From: CAITSH01 sp025356665
GTDB taxonomy: Bacteria > Pseudomonadota > Gammaproteobacteria > Burkholderiales > SG8-39
Reading direction: 5' to 3'
NCBI GenBank assembly: GCA_025356665.1
Contig: JANXRV010000094.1
Location: forward strand, 1-64,000
Length of the DNA stretch: 64,000 bases
In this document: one piece after another, positions 52,634 through 61,545 of the stretch
Layout: the number at the start of each line of letters is the position of its first letter
Position numbering within the stretch: the first letter of the stretch is position 1
Program-made: the position numbers and the translations under genes
Notes under the pieces: model-generated
Seen by the model: the letters and a program-made list of their open reading frames with translations, nothing else
The model's database searches: none
Told to the model about the DNA's origin: nothing

Positions 52634-54235
52634 ATGATCAATTCAATCCGCGGTACCCGTGGCATGGCCGTCGCACCCCATGCCCTCGCCAGCCAGTCCG
52701 CCCTCGCCGTGCTGCGCGAAGGCGGCAATGCCATCGAGGCCATGATCAGCGCTGCCGCGACAATCGCAGTGGTCTATCCGCACATGAACTCGATTGGCGG
52801 CGACAGCTTCTGGTTACTGTCGACGCCGGGCAAGGCACCGGGCGCCATCGATGCCTGCGGCGCCGCCGCGCAGGCCGCCTCCATCGACTGGTACCGCGAG
52901 CGCCAAGTCACTACCAGCATCCCGTTTCGCGGCGGCATCGCCGCCAACACTGTGGCGGGCACCATTTCGGGCTGGGGCGCGGCGCACACGCTGTCGAGCG
53001 AATCCCTCAATGGCCGCATGCCGCTGTCGCGCCTGCTCGAGGATGCGATTCACTACGCCGAAAACGGCATACCGGTGACGCGCAGCCAGATGATGAACAC
53101 CACGGGCAAGAAAGCCGAACTACTGCCGCAACCGGGCTTCGCCGAAACCTTCCTCGTCGATGGCAAGGTTCCGGCCACCGGCAGCCTGTTTGTGCAAAAG
53201 CGCATCGGCGCCACCTTGCGGCGCATCGCCGAGGCCGGCACCGATGACTACTACCGCGGCGAACTGGCGCATTCCATCGCCGCCGACCTCAAACGCGCCG
53301 GCAGCCCGATCGCACTGGCTGACCTGAAAAACCACCGGGCCGGCCTGCGCGACCCCATGCATCTCGCCCACTCCGCCGGGGACGTCTACAACATGACGCC
53401 ACCGACACAGGGCGTGATCTCGCTGCTGATCCTGGGCATCATGGACGAGCTGGGCGTGCATCGCGTCGATGCCGCGGGCGCCGATTACGTCCACCTTTGC
53501 GTCGAGGCCACTAAACAGGCCTTTCGGGTGCGCGACCAATACGTAACCGACCCGGCCTTCATGTCCGTCGACCCGCGCGAGCTGCTGCAGCCCGGACACA
53601 TCCGTGAACTGGCGGCCAAGGTCGACCGCAACCGCGCCGCGCCCTGGGGCGCGGGCAAAGGCCCGGGCGACACGGTCTGGATGGGCGTCATCGACGGCGA
53701 GGGCCGTATGGTGTCGTTTATCCAGAGCATTTATCACGAGTTCGGTTCAGGCGTGGTGCTCAAGGAGTCGGGCATCAACTGGCAGAACCGTGGCTGCAGT
53801 TTCGCGCTCGATCCGGCCAAGCTCAACAGCCTGCGCCCCGGGCGCAAACCCTTTCACACCCTCAACCCGGCGATGGCCCGCCTCAAGGACGGCCGCAGCA
53901 TGGTCTACGGCACGATGGGGGGTGACGGCCAGCCGCAAACCCAGTCGGCGCTATTCAGCCGCATCGTCGGCTTCGGCATGGCGCCGCAGCAGGCGGTCAG
54001 CGCGCCGCGCTGGCTGCTTGGACGCACCTGGGGGCAGGTGAGTGAGACGCTCAAACTCGAATCGCGCTTTCCCGCCGAGCTCATCGCCAAACTCAGCGCC
54101 ATGGGCCACGACACCGAAGTACTGGGCGAGTACGATGAAACCGTTGGTCACGCCGGCGCCATCGTGCGCCATCCCAACGGCGTGCTCGAGGGCGGCGCCG
54201 ATCCGCGCAGCGACGGCAGTGTGGCGGCCTTCTAG
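52634..54235 (+). CDS. Gamma-glutamyltransferase-family protein, apparently cytosolic
   Basis: A 533-aa Ntn-type gamma-glutamyltransferase homologue. The precursor should cleave itself before T347 in GPGDTVWMGVID, giving large and small subunits; GGGDSFWLL-like and MGGDGQPQTQ segments line the active site. There is no signal peptide, unlike the periplasmic GGT of E. coli, so it probably acts in the cytosol on a gamma-glutamyl amide or as a cephalosporin-acylase-like amidase. Substrate is unknown. It is followed after 62 bases by the ACP/ligase/acyltransferase gene, without evidence that they cooperate. Confidence 0.85.
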   Translation: MINSIRGTRGMAVAPHALASQSALAVLREGGNAIEAMISAAATIAVVYPHMNSIGGDSFWLLSTPGKAPGAIDACGAAAQAASIDWYRERQVTTSIPFRGGIAANTVAGTISGWGAAHTLSSESLNGRMPLSRLLEDAIHYAENGIPVTRSQMMNTTGKKAELLPQPGFAETFLVDGKVPATGSLFVQKRIGATLRRIAEAGTDDYYRGELAHSIAADLKRAGSPIALADLKNHRAGLRDPMHLAHSAGDVYNMTPPTQGVISLLILGIMDELGVHRVDAAGADYVHLCVEATKQAFRVRDQYVTDPAFMSVDPRELLQPGHIRELAAKVDRNRAAPWGAGKGPGDTVWMGVIDGEGRMVSFIQSIYHEFGSGVVLKESGINWQNRGCSFALDPAKLNSLRPGRKPFHTLNPAMARLKDGRSMVYGTMGGDGQPQTQSALFSRIVGFGMAPQQAVSAPRWLLGRTWGQVSETLKLESRFPAELIAKLSAMGHDTEVLGEYDETVGHAGAIVRHPNGVLEGGADPRSDGSVAAF

Positions 54236-54297
54236 CTGGGCGGCCGGCGCTGCGCCTCCTGCGCGAAACGGCGCCGGAAGAGTACACTCGCCGAGTC

Positions 54298-57111
54298 ATG
54301 GACGAGACCACCCGCATCCTGATCGACGCCGACAAAGTGCTTGCGGTGGTTACCGCCGTGGCCAAAGAAGCGCGTCCGCACGTCGCGCTGCACGCCACGC
54401 TCGACAGCTCGCTGGAAAAAGAACTGGGGCTCGATAGCCTGGCGCGCGTCGAGCTGGTGCTGCGCCTGGAAAAGGAGTTCGGCGCCAGCCTGCCCGAACA
54501 GGCGCTGGCAAGCAGCGAATCAGCGCGCGACCTACTTCGCTTCCTGTTCGCCTCGGTCGGCCATGCGCCGCGCGCCGCCGACACCCGTGTCGCCAGCCTG
54601 GTGCAGGAGGGCGGCGTGCGCCCGCCCTCGGAGACGCAGGCGCGCACCCTGGTCGAGGCGCTGGAGTACCACGTCGAGCACCAGCCCGACCGCCTGACGG
54701 TGTTCATGTACGAGGAGCGCGAGGAGTTCCCGCTCAGCTACCGCGCGCTCTGGGACGGCGCCGCCGGCTATGCCGCGCGGCTCGCCGACGCCGGCCTGCG
54801 GCCGGGACAAATGGCGGCGATCATGCTGCCCACCTGCAAGGAGTACCTCTACGCCTTTTACGGCGTGCTGCTGGCCGGCGGCGTGCCGGTTCCGCTGTAC
54901 CCGCCGGCGCGGCTGACGACCATCGAAGACCACATGAAGCGCCACGTCGGCATACTGCAAAGCGCCGGCGCGGTGATGATGATCACCATTGCCGAGGCGC
55001 GGCCGCTCGCCTACCTGTTGCGCGCCCAGGTCGACTCGCTGCAAAAGGTGCTGGTGCCGGCCGACCTCGCCGGCCCGCCTGACGCCAACTTCATTGCCGC
55101 GCGCGGCAAGCCCGGCGACACCGGCTTTTTGCAATACACCTCGGGTAGCACCGGCAATCCCAAGGGTGTGGTGCTGTCGCACGCCAACCTCATGGCCAAC
55201 GTGCGCGCCATGGGCGCGGCGGTCAATACCAACCGCGAGGACGTGTTCGTCAGCTGGCTGCCGCTCTACCACGACCTCGGCCTGATCGGCGCCAACTTCG
55301 CCTCGCTGGTGCTGGGCTTCCCGACGGTGCTGATGTCCCCGCTCGCCTTCCTGTCGCGGCCCTCGAGCTGGATGCGCGCCATCCACCGCCACCGCGGCAC
55401 CCTCTCCGGCGGGCCGAATTTTTCGTTCGAGCTGTGCCTGCGCCGTATTCCAGACGAGGAAATGCAGGGCATAGACTTGTCGAGCTGGCGCTTTGCCTTT
55501 AACGCCGCCGAGCCGGTGAGCCCGGACACCATCGTCGCCTTCGAAAAACACTTTGGCCGCTACGGCCTGCGCAAGAACTGCCTGTCGCCCTCGTATGGCC
55601 TCGCAGAATCCTCGGTCGGCGTGGCGATCACCACGCCGGGCACGCCCTGGCGCGCCGACCGCCTCGACCGCGAGCGCTTCACGCGCAGCGGCGAGGCGGT
55701 GCCGGCGCCCCCCGACGACGCGTCGCCGCTGCGGGTGATCGGTTGCGGTACGCCGATTCCCGGCCATGACCTGCGCGTGGTTGATGCGGCGGGCCTCGAG
55801 CTGCCCGACCGCCAGGAGGGGCAACTGCAGTTTCGCGGCCCCTCCTCCACCTCGGGCTATTACCGCAACCCGCAGGCGACGCGCACCCTGTTCGACGGTG
55901 ACTGGGTCAACACCGGCGACCGCGCCTACCTGTCGGACGGCATCCTGTTTATCACCGGGCGCGAGAAAGACATCATTATCCGTGGCGGCCGCAACATCAG
56001 TCCCTATGAGCTCGAGCAAGCGGTGAGCGACCTCGCCGGCATCCGCCGCGGCTGCGTCGCGGTGTTCGGCAGCAACGACCCTGCCGCCGGCACCGAACGC
56101 GTGGTGGTGCTGGCAGAAATGCGCGACAAGGACAGCACCCGCCACGATGACTTGAAGCGCATGATCAACGAGCTCGCGCTGCGCCTGATCGGTGCGCCGG
56201 CCGATGACATCGTGCTCGCACCCGCCGGTACCGTGCCCAAGACCTCAAGCGGCAAAATCCGCCGCGTCGCGGCGCGTGAATTCTACGAGCGCGGCCCCAC
56301 CGCGGTGAAACGCCACGCGGTATGGCTGCAGTTCGCGCGCCTGCTGCTCGCCGGCGCCGCGCCGCAACTGCGCCGCGGACTGCGCGCCTTCGGCGGTGTG
56401 TTGTTCGCGCTGCGCGCCTACCTGGCGCTCGCCGCGCTGCTGCCGCTGGCGTTTTTCGCCGCGCTGCTGCTGCCGGTGAAACCGTGCTGGAACACCGGCC
56501 GCATGGTGGCCAGGCTGTTCCTGAAATTTTCCGGTATCGCGGTCGCGGTGCGCGGCCTCGAGCACCTGCACGCGGGCAAGACCGTCGCCCTTGCGGTCAA
56601 TCACACCAGCTACCTTGACGCGCTGGTGCTGTTGTCCATACTGGAATACCGTGGCTACGCCTTTGTCGCCAAACGCGAGTTCGAAAGCAATATGCTCATG
56701 CGCACTCTGCTCGAGGGCTTTGGCACGCACTTTGTCGAGCGCTTCGACGTCGCCAAAAGCGCGGAACACGCCGGCGACCTGACCACCGCCGCCAAGCGCG
56801 GCGTCTCGCTGATCGTGTTTCCCGAGGGCACGCTGGTGCGCAATTCAGGACTCATGGCGTTTCGCACCGGCGCTTTCCAGGCCGTGGCCGAGGCCGGCAT
56901 CGCGGTGGTGCCGGTCGCGCTGCGCGGCCTGCGCTCGGTGCTGCGCGACGGCACCTGGTACCTGCGCCGCGCCCCGGTGACCGTGACCATAGGCGCGCCG
57001 CTCCTGCCCGAGGGCAGCGACTGGGCCGCGGCGGTGAAGCTGCGCGACGCGGTGCGCGCCGAAATCCTCAAGTCCTGCGGCGAACCCGACCTTGCCGGGG
57101 GCAAACACTAG
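54298..57111 (+). CDS. Three-module protein: acyl carrier domain, fatty acyl-AMP ligase, PlsC-type acyltransferase
   Basis: A 937-aa protein. Residues 10-88 are an acyl carrier domain with the phosphopantetheine Ser47 in LGLDSLARVEL. About 115-680 is an acyl-AMP ligase of the FAAL/FadD type with YTSGSTGNPKG at 280-290, the SYGLAESSVG and TGDRAYL motifs and a late PKTSSGKIRR. Two hydrophobic helices (about 700-745) then lead to a PlsC domain with H769-x4-D774 (NHTSYLD) and VFPEGT. The protein could activate a fatty acid, load its own carrier domain and pass it to a membrane acceptor such as a lysophospholipid. E. coli Aas performs a similar reaction with the opposite domain order and no built-in carrier. 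Confidence 0.85.
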   Translation: MDETTRILIDADKVLAVVTAVAKEARPHVALHATLDSSLEKELGLDSLARVELVLRLEKEFGASLPEQALASSESARDLLRFLFASVGHAPRAADTRVASLVQEGGVRPPSETQARTLVEALEYHVEHQPDRLTVFMYEEREEFPLSYRALWDGAAGYAARLADAGLRPGQMAAIMLPTCKEYLYAFYGVLLAGGVPVPLYPPARLTTIEDHMKRHVGILQSAGAVMMITIAEARPLAYLLRAQVDSLQKVLVPADLAGPPDANFIAARGKPGDTGFLQYTSGSTGNPKGVVLSHANLMANVRAMGAAVNTNREDVFVSWLPLYHDLGLIGANFASLVLGFPTVLMSPLAFLSRPSSWMRAIHRHRGTLSGGPNFSFELCLRRIPDEEMQGIDLSSWRFAFNAAEPVSPDTIVAFEKHFGRYGLRKNCLSPSYGLAESSVGVAITTPGTPWRADRLDRERFTRSGEAVPAPPDDASPLRVIGCGTPIPGHDLRVVDAAGLELPDRQEGQLQFRGPSSTSGYYRNPQATRTLFDGDWVNTGDRAYLSDGILFITGREKDIIIRGGRNISPYELEQAVSDLAGIRRGCVAVFGSNDPAAGTERVVVLAEMRDKDSTRHDDLKRMINELALRLIGAPADDIVLAPAGTVPKTSSGKIRRVAAREFYERGPTAVKRHAVWLQFARLLLAGAAPQLRRGLRAFGGVLFALRAYLALAALLPLAFFAALLLPVKPCWNTGRMVARLFLKFSGIAVAVRGLEHLHAGKTVALAVNHTSYLDALVLLSILEYRGYAFVAKREFESNMLMRTLLEGFGTHFVERFDVAKSAEHAGDLTTAAKRGVSLIVFPEGTLVRNSGLMAFRTGAFQAVAEAGIAVVPVALRGLRSVLRDGTWYLRRAPVTVTIGAPLLPEGSDWAAAVKLRDAVRAEILKSCGEPDLAGGKH

Positions 57112-57180
57112 GCCGGTACAACGCGCAACCGGCATAGCGATGCATTCAGGCCTGCGCGATATCCCGGCAAGTGCGGTTGC

Positions 57181-59118
57181 CTAAGCGCCGGCAAGGCGTA
57201 CGCGCAAGGCCCGCAGCGAGCCCAGAATCAGCCGTCCCACCGAACTTTCTTCCGCCGTCACTTTTTCCACGCTGTCAGGCTTGTCAACCTTCTGTTGCAG
57301 CAGCAACTTGGGCTGCGCCTTGTATTTCTGGAATTGCGCCATCGCGGCGGCAACGTGCTGCTGCAAGGTCGGCAGCTTCAACGGTTTGTTCAGGAAGCGG
57401 AAAATCTGCGCCTGGTTGATCAACTCGATCACCAGATCCGAGTCCGAGGCGGCGGTCATCGCGATGGTAAGAATCTGCGGATGTTCGCGCTTGAGCATCT
57501 TGAACAGCGTACGGTTGTCCTGCTGGCTGCCCTCGATGTCGGCCACAAGGACGGCGACCGATTCGTCGCGCAATACGTCGAGCGCACTCAGCAGGTCCGG
57601 CGCGTGCAGTATGCGATATTGCGTTCCAAACAAGTCGCGCGCGGCCAGATAGATTTCCCGGTCGTCATCAACGATCAGCACCGCCTCGCCGGGCTTCGCG
57701 CCGCCAACCACCGCCGCCGGCGCGTCCTCGAGCGCAAGGCCGATTGCCGCCGCGTCCGACAGCAGGGTACGGATTTCAGCCGTGTTCCAAGGCTTGTTGG
57801 CAAAGCGGTAGACCTCGCCTTCGTTGATCGAACCGATGATTGCCGCCAGATCGGAGTATCCGGTCAGCAGGATGCGCACGGTATTGGGCGAGGTCATCTT
57901 CGCCTTGGAGAGCAGCTCGGTGCCATTCATGTTGGGCATGCGCTGGTCGCTAACCAGGACGTGAAAATGCCGCTCCTTGAGCCACACCAGCGCCTGTGCC
58001 GCATCGGTCGTGACGTGCACGTCGTAATGCTGCTTGAACAGCAGCTTGAGCGCCGAAAGAATGCGCTCGTCGTCGTCGACAAACAGCACGCTGGGACGCA
58101 CCGTCTGCGCGCCTGCCGCGACACCGGGCAGGGTGGTGCGCGCAGCAGAGGTGTCGATCTTGCGTGTCACCGAGGTAAAGTCGATTTTGCGTATCGCCCC
58201 CGGCGTCATCACCGTACGCAGCGGCAGCGGCGTCATATGCGTCATATGCGTCAGCTGCACGGTCTGATCCGGATCGGCGATGCCATCCCAGATCTCGCCG
58301 TCAAAAGCCGCATCCATGGCCCTGGCAAAAGCCTCCGCGTCAATGAACCGATCGACTGATTTGACCGCCAGCGCCTTGAGCAACACCGCGTCGAACGCGC
58401 TGTGCAAATCAGGATTAACCTCGCTCGGCGGCACCGGCGGCGTATGCAGCACCGCGTGCATAAGCGCGCCGAGCGAGTCGCCGATGAACGGCTTGCGTCC
58501 GGTCAGCAATTCATACAGGGCGACACCGGCGGAAAAAATGTCCGCGCGGGCGTCGATGGCCTGCCCCTGAAACTGCTCGGGCGACATGTAACTGGGGGTG
58601 CCCAGGACCGTACCCATCTGCGTCAGTTTTAACGAGTCGATCTGGGCGATGCCAAAGTCGGACACCTTGACGCGCCAATCGGTCGTCATCATCAGATTGG
58701 AGGGCTTGATATCACGGTGCACCACGCCTTGGCCGTGCGCAAAAAACAGCGCCCCCAGGATCTGCCCGACCAGCGGACGCGCCCGGTCGGCGGCCAGCGG
58801 CACGCCCGGCGTGAGGTATTCGTTCAGCCCGCGCCCGTCGACGAACTCCATGGCGATGTAGGCATGCTCGCCATCTTCACCGTACTCGTACACGCTGACT
58901 ATGTTCGGGTGCAGCAGCCGGCCGGCCGCCTGCGCTTCCCGCTTGAAACGATCGAGCAGGTCCTGCGCTTCGGCCGGATCGAGCAGGCGCTTGATCACCG
59001 TCTTTAGCGCCACCGGGCGCTGGATTACCGGGTCGAGGGCGCGGTAGACGACGCCCATGCCGCCGCGGCCCAACTCGCGCTCGATGGTGTATTTGCCGAT
59101 TTTTTGCGGGAGGGTCAT
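57181..59118 (-). CDS. Ser/Thr protein kinase fused to two receiver domains
   Basis: A 645-aa cytosolic protein. Residues 8-270 are a Hanks-type kinase with GRGGMGVVY, the ATP lysine in PVALKTV, VVHRDIKPSN, VSDFGIAQ and a GTPSYMSPEQ activation loop. A Thr-rich linker (about 275-340) contains a short in-frame repeat (THMTHM). Two receiver domains follow: REC1 (about 346-465; VLFVDDDE, acceptor in VSDQRMPN) and REC2 (about 480-600; VLIVDDDR, acceptor in VADIEG). REC1 resembles RpfG/HD-GYP-type receivers. The gene overlaps the histidine kinase gene by 4 bases, so the receivers are its probable targets and may gate kinase activity. Confidence 0.9.
   Translation of the reverse strand: MTLPQKIGKYTIERELGRGGMGVVYRALDPVIQRPVALKTVIKRLLDPAEAQDLLDRFKREAQAAGRLLHPNIVSVYEYGEDGEHAYIAMEFVDGRGLNEYLTPGVPLAADRARPLVGQILGALFFAHGQGVVHRDIKPSNLMMTTDWRVKVSDFGIAQIDSLKLTQMGTVLGTPSYMSPEQFQGQAIDARADIFSAGVALYELLTGRKPFIGDSLGALMHAVLHTPPVPPSEVNPDLHSAFDAVLLKALAVKSVDRFIDAEAFARAMDAAFDGEIWDGIADPDQTVQLTHMTHMTPLPLRTVMTPGAIRKIDFTSVTRKIDTSAARTTLPGVAAGAQTVRPSVLFVDDDERILSALKLLFKQHYDVHVTTDAAQALVWLKERHFHVLVSDQRMPNMNGTELLSKAKMTSPNTVRILLTGYSDLAAIIGSINEGEVYRFANKPWNTAEIRTLLSDAAAIGLALEDAPAAVVGGAKPGEAVLIVDDDREIYLAARDLFGTQYRILHAPDLLSALDVLRDESVAVLVADIEGSQQDNRTLFKMLKREHPQILTIAMTAASDSDLVIELINQAQIFRFLNKPLKLPTLQQHVAAAMAQFQKYKAQPKLLLQQKVDKPDSVEKVTAEESSVGRLILGSLRALRVRLAGA
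58230..58253. repeat. In-frame 9-bp tandem repeat in the kinase linker
   Basis: GCGTCATAT is repeated 2.7 times and encodes the His-Met-Thr triplets of the linker before REC1. Gain or loss of a unit would keep the reading frame and change linker length. Confidence 0.5.
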
Positions 59119-60968
59119 GCGGCGAGCTGCACGGTTTTCGCCAGCTCGGCCTGCTGCGTGACATCGGCGGGCAGCGTGATGGTAAAGCGCGTCCCCCGTC
59201 CGATCACCGAATCCACTTCAATACGGCCGCTGTGCTCGGCAATGATCTTGTAGGCAATCGACAATCCCAGTCCGGTACCTTCGCCGACTTTTTTGGTCGT
59301 AAAGAACGGGTCGAATATTTTTGGCAACACCTCCGCGGGTATGCCGCTGCCGTTATCCTCTATTTCGACGCATACGCTGGCACCACGCAGCACCGTGCGC
59401 AGCGTAATGACGCCGTTGTCCCCGGTTGCCTGCGCTGCATTGGAGATCAGGTTGAGGAACACCTGGTTGATCTGCGACGGGGAGCCGGTGATGTGCGCAT
59501 ACGGCGCGAGTTCTTTCTTGATAATTTTGGTCTTGACCAGGTTCTTGGCAATGACCAGCGTGCTCTCAAGGCCTTCATTGAGGTCGAATCGCGCGGTTTT
59601 GGCGCGATCCGGGCGGCTGAAGTTTTTCAGGTTGAGCACGATTTCCGAAATCTGGTCGATGCCGTACAAGCCGTCCTTTACCAGGTTCGAAAGTTCGGCG
59701 GCGCCGTGGCCCTGCTCCGCTGCAAGGCAAAGATCCCGAACGCGCGCAAACTGCGCGGAAATCCTGTCCTCGGACGCCTCGCCCGAACTGAGCAGATCAA
59801 GCAGTTGGCGCGTTTCGACAGCCATCTCGGAGGCGTGCGGCAGTTGCTCTTCCAGCACCTCAAGCCCGCTGCGCACGTAGGCCAGCGGCGTATTGATTTC
59901 ATGCGCCACCCCGGCAATCATCTGTCCGAGGGAGGACATTTTTTCCGACTGGATGAGCGCGCTCTCCGAGTCCTTGAGGTGCTGCAGCGCGTCAGCCAGT
60001 TCCGTCGTGCGCTCGGTCACGCGATGCTCAAGATTCTCGTTGACCGACGCAAGCTCGGCGTTCTTTCTCTGGATGAGCTGGTAACTGTGCGCCAGCCGCC
60101 AGGCCAGCCAGACCATCAGCGCGAGCACAATCGCCGAATAACCGATCAACAACGTACGGTAAAAGTTCGTCGCCTCGGTTATCTGCTGCTTTTCCGACTC
60201 GAGCGCCCGCTCAAGCGCGACCAGGCGCTGCTGCGTCGGCAGCGCGGCAATCTCGTTGAGGATGCCGTCTTCGATGGCTTTTTGCTTTTGCACGCTGCGA
60301 AACTTCTCTATCAGCGCGGTTACCGTGGGTCCGACATCGCCCGGAGAGGCGGCGACCTTGCCGCCAAGGTCGTTCAGGCTCGAATCAATGCGCGGCAACG
60401 CCGATGCGTCGTTGAGAAGGTTGTACTTGAGCGTTTCGGTGAGCAACTCGTTGATGCGCAGCCCGAGCGTGGAATACGACTCGGCCATTTGCACGCCCTT
60501 GGGGCCCTTTACCTGCGCCGCGTCACTCTGCAGTTCGCGCAATTGGGCCAAAAACTCCTGGCTCTCGTCGGTAACAAAGCGCAGCGACTCCTTGAGAATC
60601 TTGTTTTGTTCAGCAAAGCGCGTGGTGACCGCCTTTTTCTGTGCAAATACTTCAGCCAACCCGGCGGCGCCGTCGACCGCAGCGGACAACCCAAGGGCAG
60701 CGGCCGCCGCGCTCAGCTTGACGGTGGATTCGCGCACCCGATCAGCCGGCGCCTGGCCGGCGGCGTAGTTGCGGTTGATACCGGTCTTGGCACGCAGGGA
60801 ATCAACCGTCCATTCCGCATCGAGGGCCTCCAACTCGCGCAAGTCGGCAATGAGCGCATCTTCGCGCAGGAATTGGGTGGCCTGGGTCTTGGCATAAAGA
60901 AACCAGAGCACTCCGGCAAGCGCCAGGACGAGGCCGAAAGTCGCCAGTTGGCGAAGTTTTTTCATCAC
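59115..60968 (-). CDS. Membrane sensor histidine kinase with long helical periplasmic domain
   Basis: A 617-aa kinase with an N-terminal membrane segment (about 8-25), a long all-helical periplasmic region (about 30-265) of the DAHL type, a second membrane segment (about 268-290), a coiled coil (to about 340), the H-box with the phospho-His in GVAHEINTPLAYV, and a complete ATPase domain (NLISNAAQA, EDNGSGIP, FFTTKKVGEGTGLGLSIA). No receiver domain of its own is present. ATGA overlap with the downstream Ser/Thr kinase-receiver gene implies they form one pathway. The signal is unknown. Confidence 0.9.
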   Translation of the reverse strand: MMKKLRQLATFGLVLALAGVLWFLYAKTQATQFLREDALIADLRELEALDAEWTVDSLRAKTGINRNYAAGQAPADRVRESTVKLSAAAAALGLSAAVDGAAGLAEVFAQKKAVTTRFAEQNKILKESLRFVTDESQEFLAQLRELQSDAAQVKGPKGVQMAESYSTLGLRINELLTETLKYNLLNDASALPRIDSSLNDLGGKVAASPGDVGPTVTALIEKFRSVQKQKAIEDGILNEIAALPTQQRLVALERALESEKQQITEATNFYRTLLIGYSAIVLALMVWLAWRLAHSYQLIQRKNAELASVNENLEHRVTERTTELADALQHLKDSESALIQSEKMSSLGQMIAGVAHEINTPLAYVRSGLEVLEEQLPHASEMAVETRQLLDLLSSGEASEDRISAQFARVRDLCLAAEQGHGAAELSNLVKDGLYGIDQISEIVLNLKNFSRPDRAKTARFDLNEGLESTLVIAKNLVKTKIIKKELAPYAHITGSPSQINQVFLNLISNAAQATGDNGVITLRTVLRGASVCVEIEDNGSGIPAEVLPKIFDPFFTTKKVGEGTGLGLSIAYKIIAEHSGRIEVDSVIGRGTRFTITLPADVTQQAELAKTVQLAA

Positions 60969-61030
60969 GCTCCCTTTTTATGGCGCTCCCGCCACCGGCC
61001 GCCACGGCCGGGGGAACGGGGGCGAGTGAA

Positions 61031-61315
61031 TCAGGACTTGGGAGCAGGCGCCGAGGCCGGGGTCGCCGCAGCCAGTTTACCGCCGACTTTCAGGCAGGTT
61101 CCTTTGGCGACATAAGACCATTCGTCGGGAGCATTATCGGTTTTGGAGTAACCGGCACAGGCGTGCACCGAATTGGCGCACGAATTTTTACCGGCCTTGG
61201 ATACACCGAAACATTTTTCCTTGGCGGCTTTGTCATCGGCCGCAGAGGCGGCAGAAACAACACCGAGGGCAAGAAAACCGGCAAGGGCGGAACGGATGAT
61301 CAGATTGTGGTTCAT
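61031..61315 (-). CDS. BufA1/DUF2282-like exported cysteine-rich peptide
   Basis: A 94-aa protein with a signal peptide (to about residue 25, cleavage after ASA) and four cysteines in the DUF2282 pattern: EKCFG, KNSCAN, HACAG and GTCLK. This family is now known as bufferin precursors (BufA1), copper-related peptides normally encoded beside a DUF692 modifying enzyme and its DUF2063 partner. Neither is present here, so this copy is an orphan. The tail is Ala/Pro/Lys-rich. A tandem repeat with an inverted half-site lies upstream at 61452-61479. It sits 62 bases before the histidine kinase gene, in the same direction. Confidence 0.75.
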   Translation of the reverse strand: MNHNLIIRSALAGFLALGVVSAASAADDKAAKEKCFGVSKAGKNSCANSVHACAGYSKTDNAPDEWSYVAKGTCLKVGGKLAAATPASAPAPKS

Positions 61316-61451
61316 GGCTTTGGATTCCTTATTCGAGGACGAGGACGAGCTTGGTCAAGGATGATTCCGACTTCTGACCGTTGGTCGCATCCGGCCGCCA
61401 TGCATTACAAAACTTTATAAAAATAGAAATTTTTATTTCTGAATAACCACT

Positions 61452-61479
61452 TGTGCGTCAAATGTGCGTCAAATGACGC
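61452..61479. promoter_or_regulatory. Tandem GCGTCA repeat with inverted half-site upstream of bufA-like gene
   Basis: TGTGCGTCAAA is repeated perfectly in tandem (61452-61462, 61463-61473), and the second copy continues into TGACGC (61474-61479), giving GCGTCA-AA-TGACGC. This looks like an operator for a dimer plus an extra half-site. It lies in the 230-bp gap between the cyclase and bufA-like genes; the region 61410-61450 next to it is AT-rich and may hold the promoter. Confidence 0.45.
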
Positions 61480-61545
61480 TTCGCACCGGGAGACCGGTGG
61501 CCATTGGCCGTGCCTGACAATGGGCGGGATGGGGCGGTGCTACCC

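Noticed and set aside
54532..56145. 537-codon open frame on the minus strand
   Set aside because: It is fully antisense to the well-conserved ligase/acyltransferase gene; composition is Arg/His/Gly-rich as expected for a GC-rich shadow frame, and no family is recognisable.
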